From Anaerolineales bacterium (GTDB lineage: Bacteria; Chloroflexota; Anaerolineae; Anaerolineales; UBA11579), in contig JAHBVC010000002.1 in the NCBI GenBank assembly GCA_019637755.1, positions 591,027 to 655,026 on the forward strand: a DNA stretch of 64,000 bases, read 5' to 3'. Positions 36,813 through 44,982 of the stretch are shown here, in pieces. The position numbers and the translations under genes are program-made. Every line of letters begins with the position of its first letter. Positions within the stretch are counted from its first letter, which is position 1. Under the pieces are notes generated by a model. The model was given only the letters and a program-made list of their open reading frames with translations. It was not told where the DNA came from and searched no databases.

Positions 36813-36839
36813 CGGGCCGTGGTCACTCTAGGTTTGGAA

Positions 36840-36943
36840 GAATCCTTTAACAGGCTTGTTTGCGCTATGCCCTAAAGGATTCCTCGCTACGCTCGGAATG
36901 ACGGCTTGGCTCTGTAGGGGCGCAGCATGCTGCCCCCCTACAG
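36840..36943. repeat. REP-like palindromes after the hydrolase gene
   Basis: Two structures. First, GAATCCTTTA (36840-36849) and TAAAGGATTC (36873-36882), running into CTCGCTACGCTCGGAATGAC of the dispersed repeat type seen at 13380 and 15570. Second, a 32-base palindrome at 36912-36943 with a single C-C mismatch (CTGTAGGGG...GCATGC...CCCCTACAG). They lie between convergent genes and may end transcription from both sides, though neither has a T tract. Confidence 0.7.
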
Positions 36944-36994
36944 TCATATGGTCACAGGCAACTTACGCTCAACGTAAAATATCTGCCAGCAAGC

Positions 36995-38392
36995 TCACCA
37001 CAGCTCGGCCACATCGCCACGGGCAGGGTAGTACACATTGGCAAAGCCATCGCCATGCAGCTTCTCGGTTAGTGCCGCCGCCGGGCCAGCTTCACCATGC
37101 ACCAGGTAAATGTTGCGCACGCGGTCCTTCACCGCCGCCGCATACTCACGCAGGCCATCTTGCCCCGCATGCGCCGAGAACCCGTTGATGCTGGCCACGC
37201 GGATCTTGCGGTCATACTCATTGCCGAAGATACGAATGCGCTCGGCGCCTTCCACCAGGCGGCGCCCCAACGTGTGCGGCGCCATCCACGAGACGATCAG
37301 CACCAGGCTCTTCTCGTCATCTACGTTGTGCTCCAGGTGGTGCAGCACGCGGCCTACTTCCATCATGCCCGAGGCGGAAATGATCACCATCGGATCCTTG
37401 CGTTCATTCAACGCTTTGGACTCGTCGACTGAGCGGATGTAGGTAAGCATATCGAAGCCCAGGGCTTCGGTGTGCTTGTCATCCTTCAAAAAGGCGCGGG
37501 TTTCGTCATCCAGGCAATCGGGGTGGCGGCGAAAAATATCGGTTACGTTGACGGCCAGCGGACTATCCACAAATACAGGCGCTTTGGGCACCGCGCCACT
37601 ATCCATCAACTGGTGCAGGTGATATACGATCTCCTGCGTGCGGCCCACTGCGAACGCGGGGATGATCACTTTGCCGCCACGCCGTAGGGTATCGCCAATG
37701 ATGCCGCTGAGCTGCTCGGCGGCGTGCTCCGGCGGCAAATGATTGCGGTCACCGTAGGTACTTTCAATCAACAGCGTATCGGCGGCGCTGGGCAGCACGG
37801 GGTCTTTGATCAGGGTGAGCCCTGGCCGGCCAATATCGCCGGAGAACCAGAAGCGGCGTTGCTTGCCATGATCATCAATATCCAACGCGATCGCCGCCGA
37901 ACCGAGAATATGCCCGGCCTCCACAAAGGTGGCCTGCACGCCCGGCAACACGTCAAAGGGGGCCATGTAATCGTGATTGGTGAACTGGCTGTGCGTTTGC
38001 TTGGCATCCGCCACGGTATACAGCGGCACCACCGGCGGCTCGCCCGGTTTAAGACGGCGGTTGATATGGGCAGCGTCGCTCTCTTGGATATTGGCCGAAT
38101 CTTCCAACATGACTTTGCACAGATCGGCGGTGGCGTTCTGGGCATGGATGGCGCCACGATAGCCACTCTTGACCAGATTGGGCAGATTGCCGCTATGGTC
38201 AATATGGGCGTGTGAGAGGATCACCGCATCCACGGCCTGCACATCAAAAGCAAAGTGAGTATTACGCTCGGCTGATTCTTTGCGCGCCCCCTGGTAGAGG
38301 CCACAATCCAGCAATAGCTTGCGGCCATTGATCTCAAGCAAGTGCTGCGAACCGGTTACTGTTTGTGCCGCACCATGAAAATGAATTTGCAT
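36995..38392 (-). CDS. MBL-fold/beta-CASP RNA-processing hydrolase
   Basis: 465 residues. The metallo-beta-lactamase core has the zinc motif HAHIDHSG (HxHxDH), later His/Asp ligands in EAGHILGSA and SGDIGRPG, and the beta-CASP region with IIPAFAVGRTQEI. The C-terminal RMMBL part has NGFSAHAGQDGLREY. This is the CPSF73-like bacterial type, expected to cut RNA. It follows the RNase D gene by six bases, so the two RNA-degrading enzymes are probably co-expressed. Confidence 0.9.
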   Translation of the reverse strand: MQIHFHGAAQTVTGSQHLLEINGRKLLLDCGLYQGARKESAERNTHFAFDVQAVDAVILSHAHIDHSGNLPNLVKSGYRGAIHAQNATADLCKVMLEDSANIQESDAAHINRRLKPGEPPVVPLYTVADAKQTHSQFTNHDYMAPFDVLPGVQATFVEAGHILGSAAIALDIDDHGKQRRFWFSGDIGRPGLTLIKDPVLPSAADTLLIESTYGDRNHLPPEHAAEQLSGIIGDTLRRGGKVIIPAFAVGRTQEIVYHLHQLMDSGAVPKAPVFVDSPLAVNVTDIFRRHPDCLDDETRAFLKDDKHTEALGFDMLTYIRSVDESKALNERKDPMVIISASGMMEVGRVLHHLEHNVDDEKSLVLIVSWMAPHTLGRRLVEGAERIRIFGNEYDRKIRVASINGFSAHAGQDGLREYAAAVKDRVRNIYLVHGEAGPAAALTEKLHGDGFANVYYPARGDVAELW

Positions 38393-38398
38393 ATCACG

Positions 38399-39532
38399 CT
38401 ATCCTTGGTTGGGGTGCAAGGCCTTGAGTACATGCTCACCCCAGGTCTTGAAACGCCAGGGCACACTGGCAAACAGGGCTTCCAGTTCGCTCAGGCGGTG
38501 CGGGTTGGCGCGGGCCGTGCTCTCCATAATATCGCGTGGCAATACCACATCCGATTCGACATCCAGTGTCTTGGCAGTGGCTTTGCGCCAGGCGCGTAGT
38601 ATTTCTAAACGTTCCACATAGGCTTCGTCATACGGGGGGCGCGGCGGCCGGCGCAGGGGCGCAGCCTGCAGGCCGCGCTGTACGGCCGCCAAGAGCGGCT
38701 TGCCGTGGCGGCGTAGCTGGCCCTCGCTCATGCCCTTGGCGGGCGCCAATTCCTCGAGGGTGTGCGGCGCCAGTTTGGCGATCTCGACCAGCGTGCTATC
38801 GCCGATCACCTTGAACAGCGGCACATCCGCCTGGGCCGCCCGCTGGGCGCGGTATTCGGCCAGCTCGCTGAGGATCGCTGCCTGGCGCGCCGTCAGATCA
38901 CGCGCCCCTTTGACGCGCCAGACCTCGGGCACATCTTCGCCTGCGTGGCTGGGGCGGGTAAGCGCCGGCAGGCGGGCGAAATCCTCCTGAGCCAGCTCCC
39001 AGCGGCCCGCCGCCTCCAGATCCGCCTTGAGCTTGTGGCGCAATTGCAGCAGGTAGTGTGTATCGTGGCGCGCATACTCCAGCAGCGCCGGTTGCAGCGG
39101 GCGGGCGCCCCAATCAGCGCGTTGGAAGCGCTTTTCCAGCGTGATGCCAAAGTCTTCTTCCAGCAAGCTGCTGAGGCCGACGCGTTTGCGCCCCAGAGTA
39201 CGCGCCGCGATCATCGTGTCAAATAAGTTGGCAAAATCCAGGTGGTATTGGCGCTGCATGACGATCAGATCATATTCACCGGCGTGGAAAATTTTCTCGT
39301 GGGCCGGGCTGAGAAACAGCGCGGCCAGCGGCTCCAGATCCGGCAAAGGAAAGGGATCGATCAAGGCGTCTTCGTCAGGGGTGGAAAACTGCAATAGGCA
39401 CAGCCGTTCACGATAGGCGTGTAAGCTATTGGCTTCCGTATCTACCGCAATCAGCGGGTGGTGGTGTAAGCGCTCTGCCAGGGCGGTTAGCGTGTCCGTG
39501 CTGGTGATCAGTGCTGGCGTGCTACTAGACAT
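38399..39532 (-). CDS. rnd: Ribonuclease D
   Basis: 377 residues. DEDDy exonuclease domain: IAVDTEANSL (first Asp/Glu), FHAGEYDLIVM (Asp) and YARHDTHYLLQL (Tyr and Asp). Two HRDC-like helical domains follow (about 205-285 and 300-375), giving the usual RNase D architecture for 3' trimming of tRNA and other structured RNAs. TATAAT at 39542-39547 ends nine bases before the ATG, so the transcript is likely leaderless. It is first in an operon with the MBL/beta-CASP gene. Confidence 0.93.
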   Translation of the reverse strand: MSSSTPALITSTDTLTALAERLHHHPLIAVDTEANSLHAYRERLCLLQFSTPDEDALIDPFPLPDLEPLAALFLSPAHEKIFHAGEYDLIVMQRQYHLDFANLFDTMIAARTLGRKRVGLSSLLEEDFGITLEKRFQRADWGARPLQPALLEYARHDTHYLLQLRHKLKADLEAAGRWELAQEDFARLPALTRPSHAGEDVPEVWRVKGARDLTARQAAILSELAEYRAQRAAQADVPLFKVIGDSTLVEIAKLAPHTLEELAPAKGMSEGQLRRHGKPLLAAVQRGLQAAPLRRPPRPPYDEAYVERLEILRAWRKATAKTLDVESDVVLPRDIMESTARANPHRLSELEALFASVPWRFKTWGEHVLKALHPNQG

Positions 39533-39541
39533 GTGGCAGCT

Positions 39542-39547
39542 ATTATA
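39542..39547 (-). promoter_or_regulatory. -10 element (TATAAT) of rnd, leaderless
   Basis: Perfect TATAAT on the minus strand nine bases before the ATG at 39532 and without any ribosome binding site. Confidence 0.6.
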
Positions 39548-39582
39548 TGTAAGAAAGCGCGCCGAGATGGATGAATGCGCAA

Positions 39583-39603
39583 CTGCATGCGCATGACATG
39601 CAG
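39583..39603. repeat. Short inverted repeat in the rnd/trmH divergent promoter region
   Basis: CTGCATG (39583-39589) and CATGCAG (39597-39603) around a seven-base centre, between the two outward-facing promoters. Possible regulator site; no other evidence. Confidence 0.35.
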
Positions 39604-39649
39604 CCGCATGCGGTACGTGGTTTTTCGCTTTGCACGGCGCGGCTGCTTG

Positions 39650-39655
39650 TATACT
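39650..39655 (+). promoter_or_regulatory. -10 element (TATACT) of the TrmH-family gene, leaderless
   Basis: TATACT ends eight bases before the ATG at 39664, with no Shine-Dalgarno sequence between. Confidence 0.5.
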
Positions 39656-39663
39656 GAGTTTCT

Positions 39664-40392
39664 ATGAATTCGCTGGTTCTCGAAGGCTGGGTTTCCGTGC
39701 TGGCGGCGCTGCAAGCAGCCTGCCGCCCGCTCGACGCGCTGTATGTGCAGCAGGGCAAAGAGGTGCGCAACCTGGGCATGATCGAACGCCTGGCGGCTGA
39801 GCAACAAGTGGCGCTGAAGTTCGTGGCCACCGAGGAGATCGACGGCCTGGTACAAGGCCGCAGCCACGGCGGCATCGTGGCTCTGGCGGGCGAGCGGCGC
39901 TTTGCGCCGCTGGCAGCGCTGGCTGAGGCGCCGGGCTGGGTGGTGATGCTGGATGGCGTGGAAGACCCCTACAACTACGGGCAAGCCATCCGCGCCCTGT
40001 ATGCCGCCGGCGCCAGCGGGCTGGTAGCGCCGCTGCGCAATTGGGATAGCGCGCTGAACGTAGTCACGCGGGCCAGCGCCGGCGCCAGCGAGCACATGCT
40101 CACGGCGCGCGCGGATGTGCTAGAGGCCCTAGCCTTCTTCAAGGCGCACGGCTACCGCTGCCTGGCGGCAGCCAAGGCGCCGGGCAGCCTGCCGTTGCAC
40201 GCCGCCGACCTGCGCGGGCCGCTATTCCTGCTGATCGGCGGTGAACGGCGGGGGCTCAACGCCGCCGCCCTGGCCCAGTGTGACGGCCTGCTCAGCATCC
40301 CCTATGGGCGCGAATTCAAGGCCGAGCTGGACGTTACCTCTTCCACTGCGGCGATCGCTTTTGAGGTTTTACGACAACGGAGTCAAAAATGA
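39664..40392 (+). CDS. TrmH/SpoU-family RNA 2'-O-methyltransferase
   Basis: 242 residues. The N-terminal 85 residues form the L30e-like substrate-binding part (VLAALQAACRPLDALYVQQ, ERLAAEQQVALKFVA). The SPOUT domain has motif 1 DPYNYGQAIRALYAAGASGLV, motif 2 LFLLIGGERRGLNAAALAQCD and motif 3 ELDVTSSTAAIAFEVLRQR, which form the trefoil-knot SAM site. Motif 1 usually begins N-x-G with an Arg that is catalytic; the Arg of AIRAL fills that place. The RNA target is not evident. The next gene overlaps its stop by four bases. Confidence 0.9.
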   Translation: MNSLVLEGWVSVLAALQAACRPLDALYVQQGKEVRNLGMIERLAAEQQVALKFVATEEIDGLVQGRSHGGIVALAGERRFAPLAALAEAPGWVVMLDGVEDPYNYGQAIRALYAAGASGLVAPLRNWDSALNVVTRASAGASEHMLTARADVLEALAFFKAHGYRCLAAAKAPGSLPLHAADLRGPLFLLIGGERRGLNAAALAQCDGLLSIPYGREFKAELDVTSSTAAIAFEVLRQRSQK

Positions 40393-40931
40393 AGCACTAT
40401 GTCGCGTTGCTGCGCGGTATCAATCTCGGCAAGCGCCGCGTGAAAATGGAAGAATTGCGCGCCATGTTCGAGCGCATGGGCCACAGCGGTGTGCGCACCC
40501 TGCAGGCCTCAGGCAACGTAGTATTCGCCAGTAAAAACGGCGACCATGCCACGCTGGCGGCAGCCATCGAGGCACAGATTGTGCAAACGTTTGGCTTCGA
40601 TTCGCCCACCCTGGTGGTCAGCGCTGCCGAGATCGCCGCACTGATAAAACGAGATCCGTTTGCCAAAGAGACTTTGTCCGCAGGCAGCCGTACGCACATC
40701 ACCTTTCTGACACAGCCACTGGGCAAAAACCGCTCACTGCCCTACATCGCACCAGATAAGAGCTTCCGTATCTTCCCTGCTGGCAGCCACCAATTGGCCT
40801 GCGTAGTAGAACCCACCACCAGCAGCTTGAGCTATATGGATTATCTCGGCAAGCAATTTGGTGAAGAGGCCACCACGCGCACCTGGAAGACCGTGCAAAA
40901 GCTCCACGATCTGCTCAGTGAAGCTGGATGA
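40389..40931 (+). CDS. DUF1697 family protein
   Basis: 180 residues, the family length. It opens with the characteristic YVALLRGINLGKRRVKMEELR, then LQASGNVVFAS and the conserved end segment VEPTTSSLSYMDYLGKQFGEEATTRTWKTVQKL. The function of DUF1697 is not established; homologues are cytosolic. It overlaps its neighbours by four bases on each side (ATGA), so it is translated with the TrmH-like and YdeI-like proteins. Confidence 0.9.
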   Translation: MKHYVALLRGINLGKRRVKMEELRAMFERMGHSGVRTLQASGNVVFASKNGDHATLAAAIEAQIVQTFGFDSPTLVVSAAEIAALIKRDPFAKETLSAGSRTHITFLTQPLGKNRSLPYIAPDKSFRIFPAGSHQLACVVEPTTSSLSYMDYLGKQFGEEATTRTWKTVQKLHDLLSEAG

Positions 40932-41488
40932 AGCCAGTATTCTTCGTCTCCAGCGCGGCGCTACGCCAATGGCTCGCCGAACATCATAAGAGCGCCACTG
41001 AACTCTGGGTGGGCATGTACAAAAAGCACACCGGCAAGCCCAGCATCACCTGGCCCGAAGTGGTGGATCAGGTGCTGTGCTTTGGCTGGATCGATGGCAT
41101 TCGCAAGCGCATCGACGACGAGAGTTTCACCAATCGCATCACACCGCGCCGCAAGGGCAGCCACTGGAGCGCGATTAACCTCAAACGCGTGCAGGAATTG
41201 CACGCGCTAGGGCTGATGACGCCAGCCGGCCTGCAGGCCTACGAACAACGCGATCCGGCGCGCAGCCAACAGTATTCGTTTGAGCAGCGCCAGATGCAAT
41301 GGCCCGCGGGGTTGGCGGCAGCCTTCAAGCACAATGCAGGCGCGTGGGCCTACTTCAACGCCCAGCCGCCGGGCTACCAAAAGACGATGACCTGGTGGGT
41401 GATCAGCGCCAAACGCGAGGAAACGCAATGGCGCCGCTTACAGCGCCTGATCGAAGCCAGCGCCCAGGGTGAACGCCTGAACGTATAG
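40928..41488 (+). CDS. YdeI/OmpD-associated family protein
   Basis: 186 residues. Typical family segments: FVSSAALRQWLAEHHKSATELWVGMYKKHTGKPSITWPEVVDQVLCFGWIDGI early on, TPRRKGSHWSAINLKRVQEL in the middle, and WVISAKREETQWRRLQRLI at the end. The family is loosely linked to bacteriocin or peptide resistance in other bacteria, but no activity is proven. It starts inside the DUF1697 stop and ends one base before the convergent stop of the FGE-like gene. Confidence 0.88.
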   Translation: MKPVFFVSSAALRQWLAEHHKSATELWVGMYKKHTGKPSITWPEVVDQVLCFGWIDGIRKRIDDESFTNRITPRRKGSHWSAINLKRVQELHALGLMTPAGLQAYEQRDPARSQQYSFEQRQMQWPAGLAAAFKHNAGAWAYFNAQPPGYQKTMTWWVISAKREETQWRRLQRLIEASAQGERLNV

Positions 41489-41489
41489 T

Positions 41490-43084
41490 TTAGGGCGCGG
41501 CGACCACGGCGCAGCGAAAGCCAACGCCATGGCCATACTTATTGATCTCAAACGAGTCGTGGAACCCCGCACTGGCCAGCGCGCCATCCCAGCTATAGCT
41601 TCCGCCGCGCACCACTTTTAGAAAGTACTCGCCTTCGTAATTCTCCGGGCCGGGCGGGTTGATCGCCGGGGAGATCTCATAGTAGCGCTCATGGAACCAG
41701 TCGTTGACCCATTCATACACATTGCCGGCCATATCCAGCGCGCCGTAGGGGCTGGCGCCCGCCGGAAACTTGCCCACATAGGTCACATCGCCAAAAGCGT
41801 AGCTCACGTTAGCATGCCGGCTGGAGGGGAGCTGGTCACCCACGGGAAGAGCCGCCCATCGGTGCCGCGGGCCGCCTTTTCCCACTCCGCTTCCGTGGGC
41901 AAGCGCCCACCTGCCCATTGGCAATAGGCATTGGCCATATGCCAATCCACATTGATCACCGGGGCGTCCTGATCCAGCGGGTTGTCATAGTAATTGCGCA
42001 TGGTCACCGAAGACAGGCGGTACGGTGGCCGGCAGGCACCATCGCTGACACATAGTTTGTACTGAGCCACCGTCACTTCGGTGCGATAGATCCAGAACTC
42101 ATCCAGCCACACCGCATGCACCGGTTTGGAGTTTGCAAACACATTGGTGGTGCACAGCACGCAGCGCGAAAACAGATCATTGATCTGCACTTCGGTAAGC
42201 CCCATGCTGAATTCCCCAGCAGGGACCCGCACCAACGCCTGGCCATCGATCGTATTCTCAGCCTCATTAGAAGATTGGATCAGGAGTGACGGCGCCGCCA
42301 CCACAGCCAGCGGCGTAGGCGTGTTGAGCACATACAGTGGCGTCGCCGTTACCACCACCGGCTCTTTGATGATCGTAGGCGTCTTCGAGCTGGCCACCGT
42401 GTAGGTGAACTGGAAGGCCTCTGCCTGCGAGAGGCCGTGGATCGGGCTACCGATGCTCCAGTTGTTTTCACGCCGCAACGACACCACTTGCACATCCACC
42501 GGCTCCATGCGCACCAGATATTCCATCACCGGTTGCGAACCCAGGCTGCTGGCCTGGCTAAACACCAGGTCCCACATATCGGGCAGCTGCAAACCCAGGC
42601 TCACCACATCCCCCAGCAGGTCATTGACGGCTTCCAACACCTGTTGGTCAACGACATTCGAGCGCACCACCAGTATAGTTACATCCAGCTTTTCATCCAG
42701 CGTATCCAGTTTCACCGAACCGGCGTAGCGATCAAACATGATCGTGTCACCGGCTTGGACGCGGTAGACATCCTCTTCAAACGGAAAGTGATAGCCCCAG
42801 GGCAGGGTTTTGCCATCCTGAAAGATGACATAGATCTGAATGCCATCCAGGCTTGCTTCGCTTTCCTGCAACACTTCAAGGCTGTTGAGATCAAAAATGA
42901 TGTATTCGTTGTCCGCTACTGTGCCGGATGCCTGCACCATGGTGGGGGCAGCGGCGAAGGCATTGGCATCCACCGTGGTGGGGGCCTCAATGCGTAGCAG
43001 GCGCAGGACAAACAGAAAGATGGCGAGACATACGGGCAAGACGTAACGAAAGAAGGCCTTCTTATCCAGTTTCCACCCATGCAT
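41490..43084 (-). pseudogene. Membrane-anchored FGE/SUMF1-like protein, split by a one-base frameshift
   Basis: From ATG 43084, 426 codons run to an early stop at 41804, and the rest continues in another frame to 41490. The join is at CCC 41839-41841: the first frame reads DGRLFPW and the second GDQLPSSRHANVSYAFGD, and one extra G would restore the family sequence FPWGDQ. Restored length is about 531 residues: a membrane segment (about 12-30), a domain of unknown type (about 60-260), a Thr/Pro linker and a C-terminal formylglycine-generating-enzyme domain (VPAGEFSMG, EVTVAQYKLC, GGRLPTEAEWEKAARG, DMAGNVYEWVNDW, RGGSYSW). The catalytic copper-site cysteines of true FGE are not evident. It is either a real mutation or a read error. 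Confidence 0.8.
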
Positions 43085-43110
43085 GCCCCAAATTGTAAAC
43101 TAGCTGGCCC

Positions 43111-43145
43111 AAAAAAAAAGCGCAGGCTTGCCGCCTGCGCTTTTT
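43111..43145. terminator. Bidirectional rho-independent terminator
   Basis: 13-base stem (43115-43127 with 43133-43145), five-base loop, nine A on one side and five T on the other. It follows the small minus-strand gene ending at 43158. Confidence 0.85.
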
Positions 43146-43157
43146 GCTTGTGAGGGG

Positions 43158-43499
43158 TTATACGATCGGTGCGCCTTCCAGCCAATCCTGCGGCAGGTCA
43201 CCGCGGCCTTCACCCAGTACCAGAAAGGTGCCCCGGTGAGTCTTCTTGAGGTTCACTCGCGCCCCGAGCTCAAATTCGGAGGCCCACTGCTCGCGCCGGT
43301 CACCGATATAGAAGCGCTTGCCCGCTTGCAGGCGCTGGATCAGCGCGTCACGGTCAAGCAGCACGGTGTCGGACCAGGTAGGGCCGCGGCGCTCATAGGC
43401 ACGCACCCAGACGAGCTGCCCATTGGCATCCAGGTGGATCGCCTCGATCACCCCGTGGGCTTTGCGGTTGTTACGAACGTAGTTTTTTGTTTTCAGCAT
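43158..43499 (-). CDS. Conserved small protein of unknown function
   Basis: 113 residues from ATG 43499. An in-frame ATG at 43511 is only four bases from the tRNA-Pro 3' end, and the frame further upstream reads through the tRNA gene, so the later start is preferred. The protein is basic at the N-terminus and then strand-rich: VIEAIHLDANGQLVWVRAYERRGPTWSDTVLLDRDALIQRL, then KRFYIGDRREQWASEFELGARV. No signal or membrane segment. I do not recognise a family. It may be read from the tRNA transcript. Confidence 0.6.
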   Translation of the reverse strand: MLKTKNYVRNNRKAHGVIEAIHLDANGQLVWVRAYERRGPTWSDTVLLDRDALIQRLQAGKRFYIGDRREQWASEFELGARVNLKKTHRGTFLVLGEGRGDLPQDWLEGAPIV

Positions 43500-43514
43500 A
43501 GTTTTCAACATAGG

Positions 43515-43588
43515 TCGGGGTGGGCGGATTCGAACCGCCGACCACCGCGTCCCAAACGCGGTGCGCTGCCAGGCTGCGCTACACCCCG
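43515..43588 (-). tRNA. tRNA-Pro (anticodon TGG)
   Basis: 74 nucleotides on the minus strand. The acceptor stem pairs CGGGGTG with CACCCCG; the anticodon stem CCGCG/CGCGG closes loop TTTGGGA with anticodon TGG; the T arm has GGTTCGAATCC. Discriminator base is A; CCA is not encoded. Confidence 0.95.
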
Positions 43589-43716
43589 CAGCCAACACAG
43601 TATACCAATACAGTGAAGGCCAGCGCCGTTAACCAAGCGCTGATAAGACGCTGATCGATTTCTTACGCAGGCGGGCTATGCTCTGGCCATCACATCCTAT
43701 CAATGGAGATGAACCG

Positions 43717-44103
43717 ATGATGACCCTATACCTTAACCCCCGCACCCGCCGCTTCAGCCAAACGCGCACCCCCGGCGTGCATGTGCCCGTGGACGTCAGC
43801 GCCAATGGCGACGAATACTTGCTGCGTGCCTATCTGCCCGGCCTAAAAGCCGAGGATTTGCAGATCGAGGTGCTGGAGAACACCATCACCCTGCAAGGCG
43901 AGTTTCCTCACCCCGTATTGGAGGAAAACGAGCAGTTGCTGCTGAGCGAGCTGCCCAGCGGGCGCTTTGAGCGCACCCTGCGCTTGCCCAGCGACCTGGA
44001 TGCCGAGCACGCCCAGGCAGAAATGCACGATGGCTTGCTGACCCTGCGCCTGGCCAAGGCCGAGCACGCCAAGAGCAAGAAGATTGCCGTGCTAGCCAAG
44101 TAA
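43717..44103 (+). CDS. Hsp20/alpha-crystallin small heat-shock protein
   Basis: 128 residues from ATG 43717 with TGGAGA upstream (a second ATG follows at once). The alpha-crystallin domain spans about 20-115: VPVDVSANGDEYLLRAYLPGLKAEDLQIEVLENTITLQGEF, GRFERTLRLPSDLDAEHAQAEMHDGLLTLRL with the conserved GxLTLxL-type strand. The C-terminal I-x-I/V oligomerisation motif appears as IAV near the end. It would hold unfolded proteins in the cytoplasm without ATP. A terminator follows 30 bases downstream. Confidence 0.92.
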   Translation: MMTLYLNPRTRRFSQTRTPGVHVPVDVSANGDEYLLRAYLPGLKAEDLQIEVLENTITLQGEFPHPVLEENEQLLLSELPSGRFERTLRLPSDLDAEHAQAEMHDGLLTLRLAKAEHAKSKKIAVLAK

Positions 44104-44133
44104 CTTGGCCCAGTCAATTTACTGGCACTAGCC

Positions 44134-44165
44134 AAAAAAAGCCGAGCGACGCTCGGCTTTTTTTT
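44134..44165 (+). terminator. Rho-independent terminator after hsp20
   Basis: Stem AAAAAAAGCCGAGC with its complement around a three-base loop (arms 44134-44147 and 44151-44164) and a tract of eight T (44158-44165). Confidence 0.88.
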
Positions 44166-44195
44166 GTGCCCTTCACCACGGCCAATCACATCCGC

Positions 44196-44201
44196 TATAC
44201 T
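44196..44201 (+). promoter_or_regulatory. -10 element (TATACT), leaderless membrane-protein gene
   Basis: TATACT ends six bases before the ATG at 44208. Confidence 0.5.
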
Positions 44202-44207
44202 AGGGGT

Positions 44208-44651
44208 ATGCGCCGTGACCCCCTGCATAGCGAAGATCTGTTTGGCGCCGCGCGCCATCCGCTGGCCCGCCGGCGCCATGTACGCCAGGTATGGCTGCAA
44301 ATTGCCCTGCCGTTAGGCCTGGGTGGGCTGTTGGGCGGTGCCGGGCTATATACCCTGCTGGCCGCCAACGTGGGCAATGCGGCCCGCGCCGCACAAGTGG
44401 CCACGCTGTTCCTGGCCATCCCGCTGATTCTGATCGGCGTGATCCTCCTGGTGGCCTTAGTCGCCGCGATCTATTTCACGGCACGTGCCATGCGCTGGAT
44501 CCCCGAACACACCATCTACCTGCATCGTCGGCTGCAGCAAGCCAACCACGCCGTTCTGCGCGGTGCCGATTACGCCGCTAAACCCATGCTGGCGGCACAA
44601 AGTTGGGGCGAGGCACTACGCCGCGTCTTTCAAAGGGAGCGTTTGCGATGA
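44208..44651 (+). CDS. Small membrane protein of unknown function
   Basis: 147 residues from ATG 44208, which lies six bases after a -10 box. A basic N-terminus (RHPLARRRHVRQ) is followed by two membrane segments (about 29-53, LQIALPLGLGGLLGGAGL; about 66-92, LFLAIPLILIGVILLVALVAA), then a helical cytoplasmic tail (LHRRLQQANHAVLRGADYA). No enzyme motif. The ATGA overlap with the next small membrane protein suggests that the two act together. Confidence 0.7.
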   Translation: MRRDPLHSEDLFGAARHPLARRRHVRQVWLQIALPLGLGGLLGGAGLYTLLAANVGNAARAAQVATLFLAIPLILIGVILLVALVAAIYFTARAMRWIPEHTIYLHRRLQQANHAVLRGADYAAKPMLAAQSWGEALRRVFQRERLR

Positions 44652-44845
44652 GAAAAAGCAACAGCCTGCTGGCAGTGAGCGCGGTCTTGGGCGCCGTGAT
44701 GGGCTTGGCCACCGGCGTTTTGCTGCTGCGCCGCGCCGAGCAACGCGGTAGCGAAGTCGCCATCACCAGCGGCGAAGGGCTGAGCATCGGCCTGCTGGTT
44801 TTTGGCCTGCTGCGCCAGATCGCTCAGTTGGGCGACGAGAGCTAA
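44648..44845 (+). CDS. Small single-span membrane protein
   Basis: 65 residues from ATG 44648, which overlaps the previous stop by four bases. One N-terminal hydrophobic segment (SLLAVSAVLGAVMGLATGVLLL), then RRAEQRGSE and a second, weaker apolar stretch (GLSIGLLVFGLLRQIAQL). Looks like the YtxH-like or gas-vesicle-adjacent type of small coupling protein but no family can be named. A terminator follows. Confidence 0.65.
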   Translation: MRKSNSLLAVSAVLGAVMGLATGVLLLRRAEQRGSEVAITSGEGLSIGLLVFGLLRQIAQLGDES

Positions 44846-44870
44846 GAACCCACGCACTTCAAGTATTCGT

Positions 44871-44900
44871 AAAAAAAGCAGACCGCAAGTCTGCTTTTTT
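44871..44900. terminator. Rho-independent terminator
   Basis: Stem AAAAAAGCAGAC / GTCTGCTTTTTT around CGCAA, closing the two-gene membrane-protein unit. Confidence 0.88.
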
Positions 44901-44969
44901 GTTGATTGCACCGCCGAGTGAAAGAAACGACAGATGCGCTGGCCTGGTTCGCGGATCCCCCTGCTCATC

Positions 44970-44975
44970 TATAAT
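44970..44975 (+). promoter_or_regulatory. -10 element (TATAAT) of the PfkB-like gene, leaderless
   Basis: Perfect TATAAT ending seven bases before the ATG at 44983. Confidence 0.6.
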
Positions 44976-44982
44976 CCGCTGC

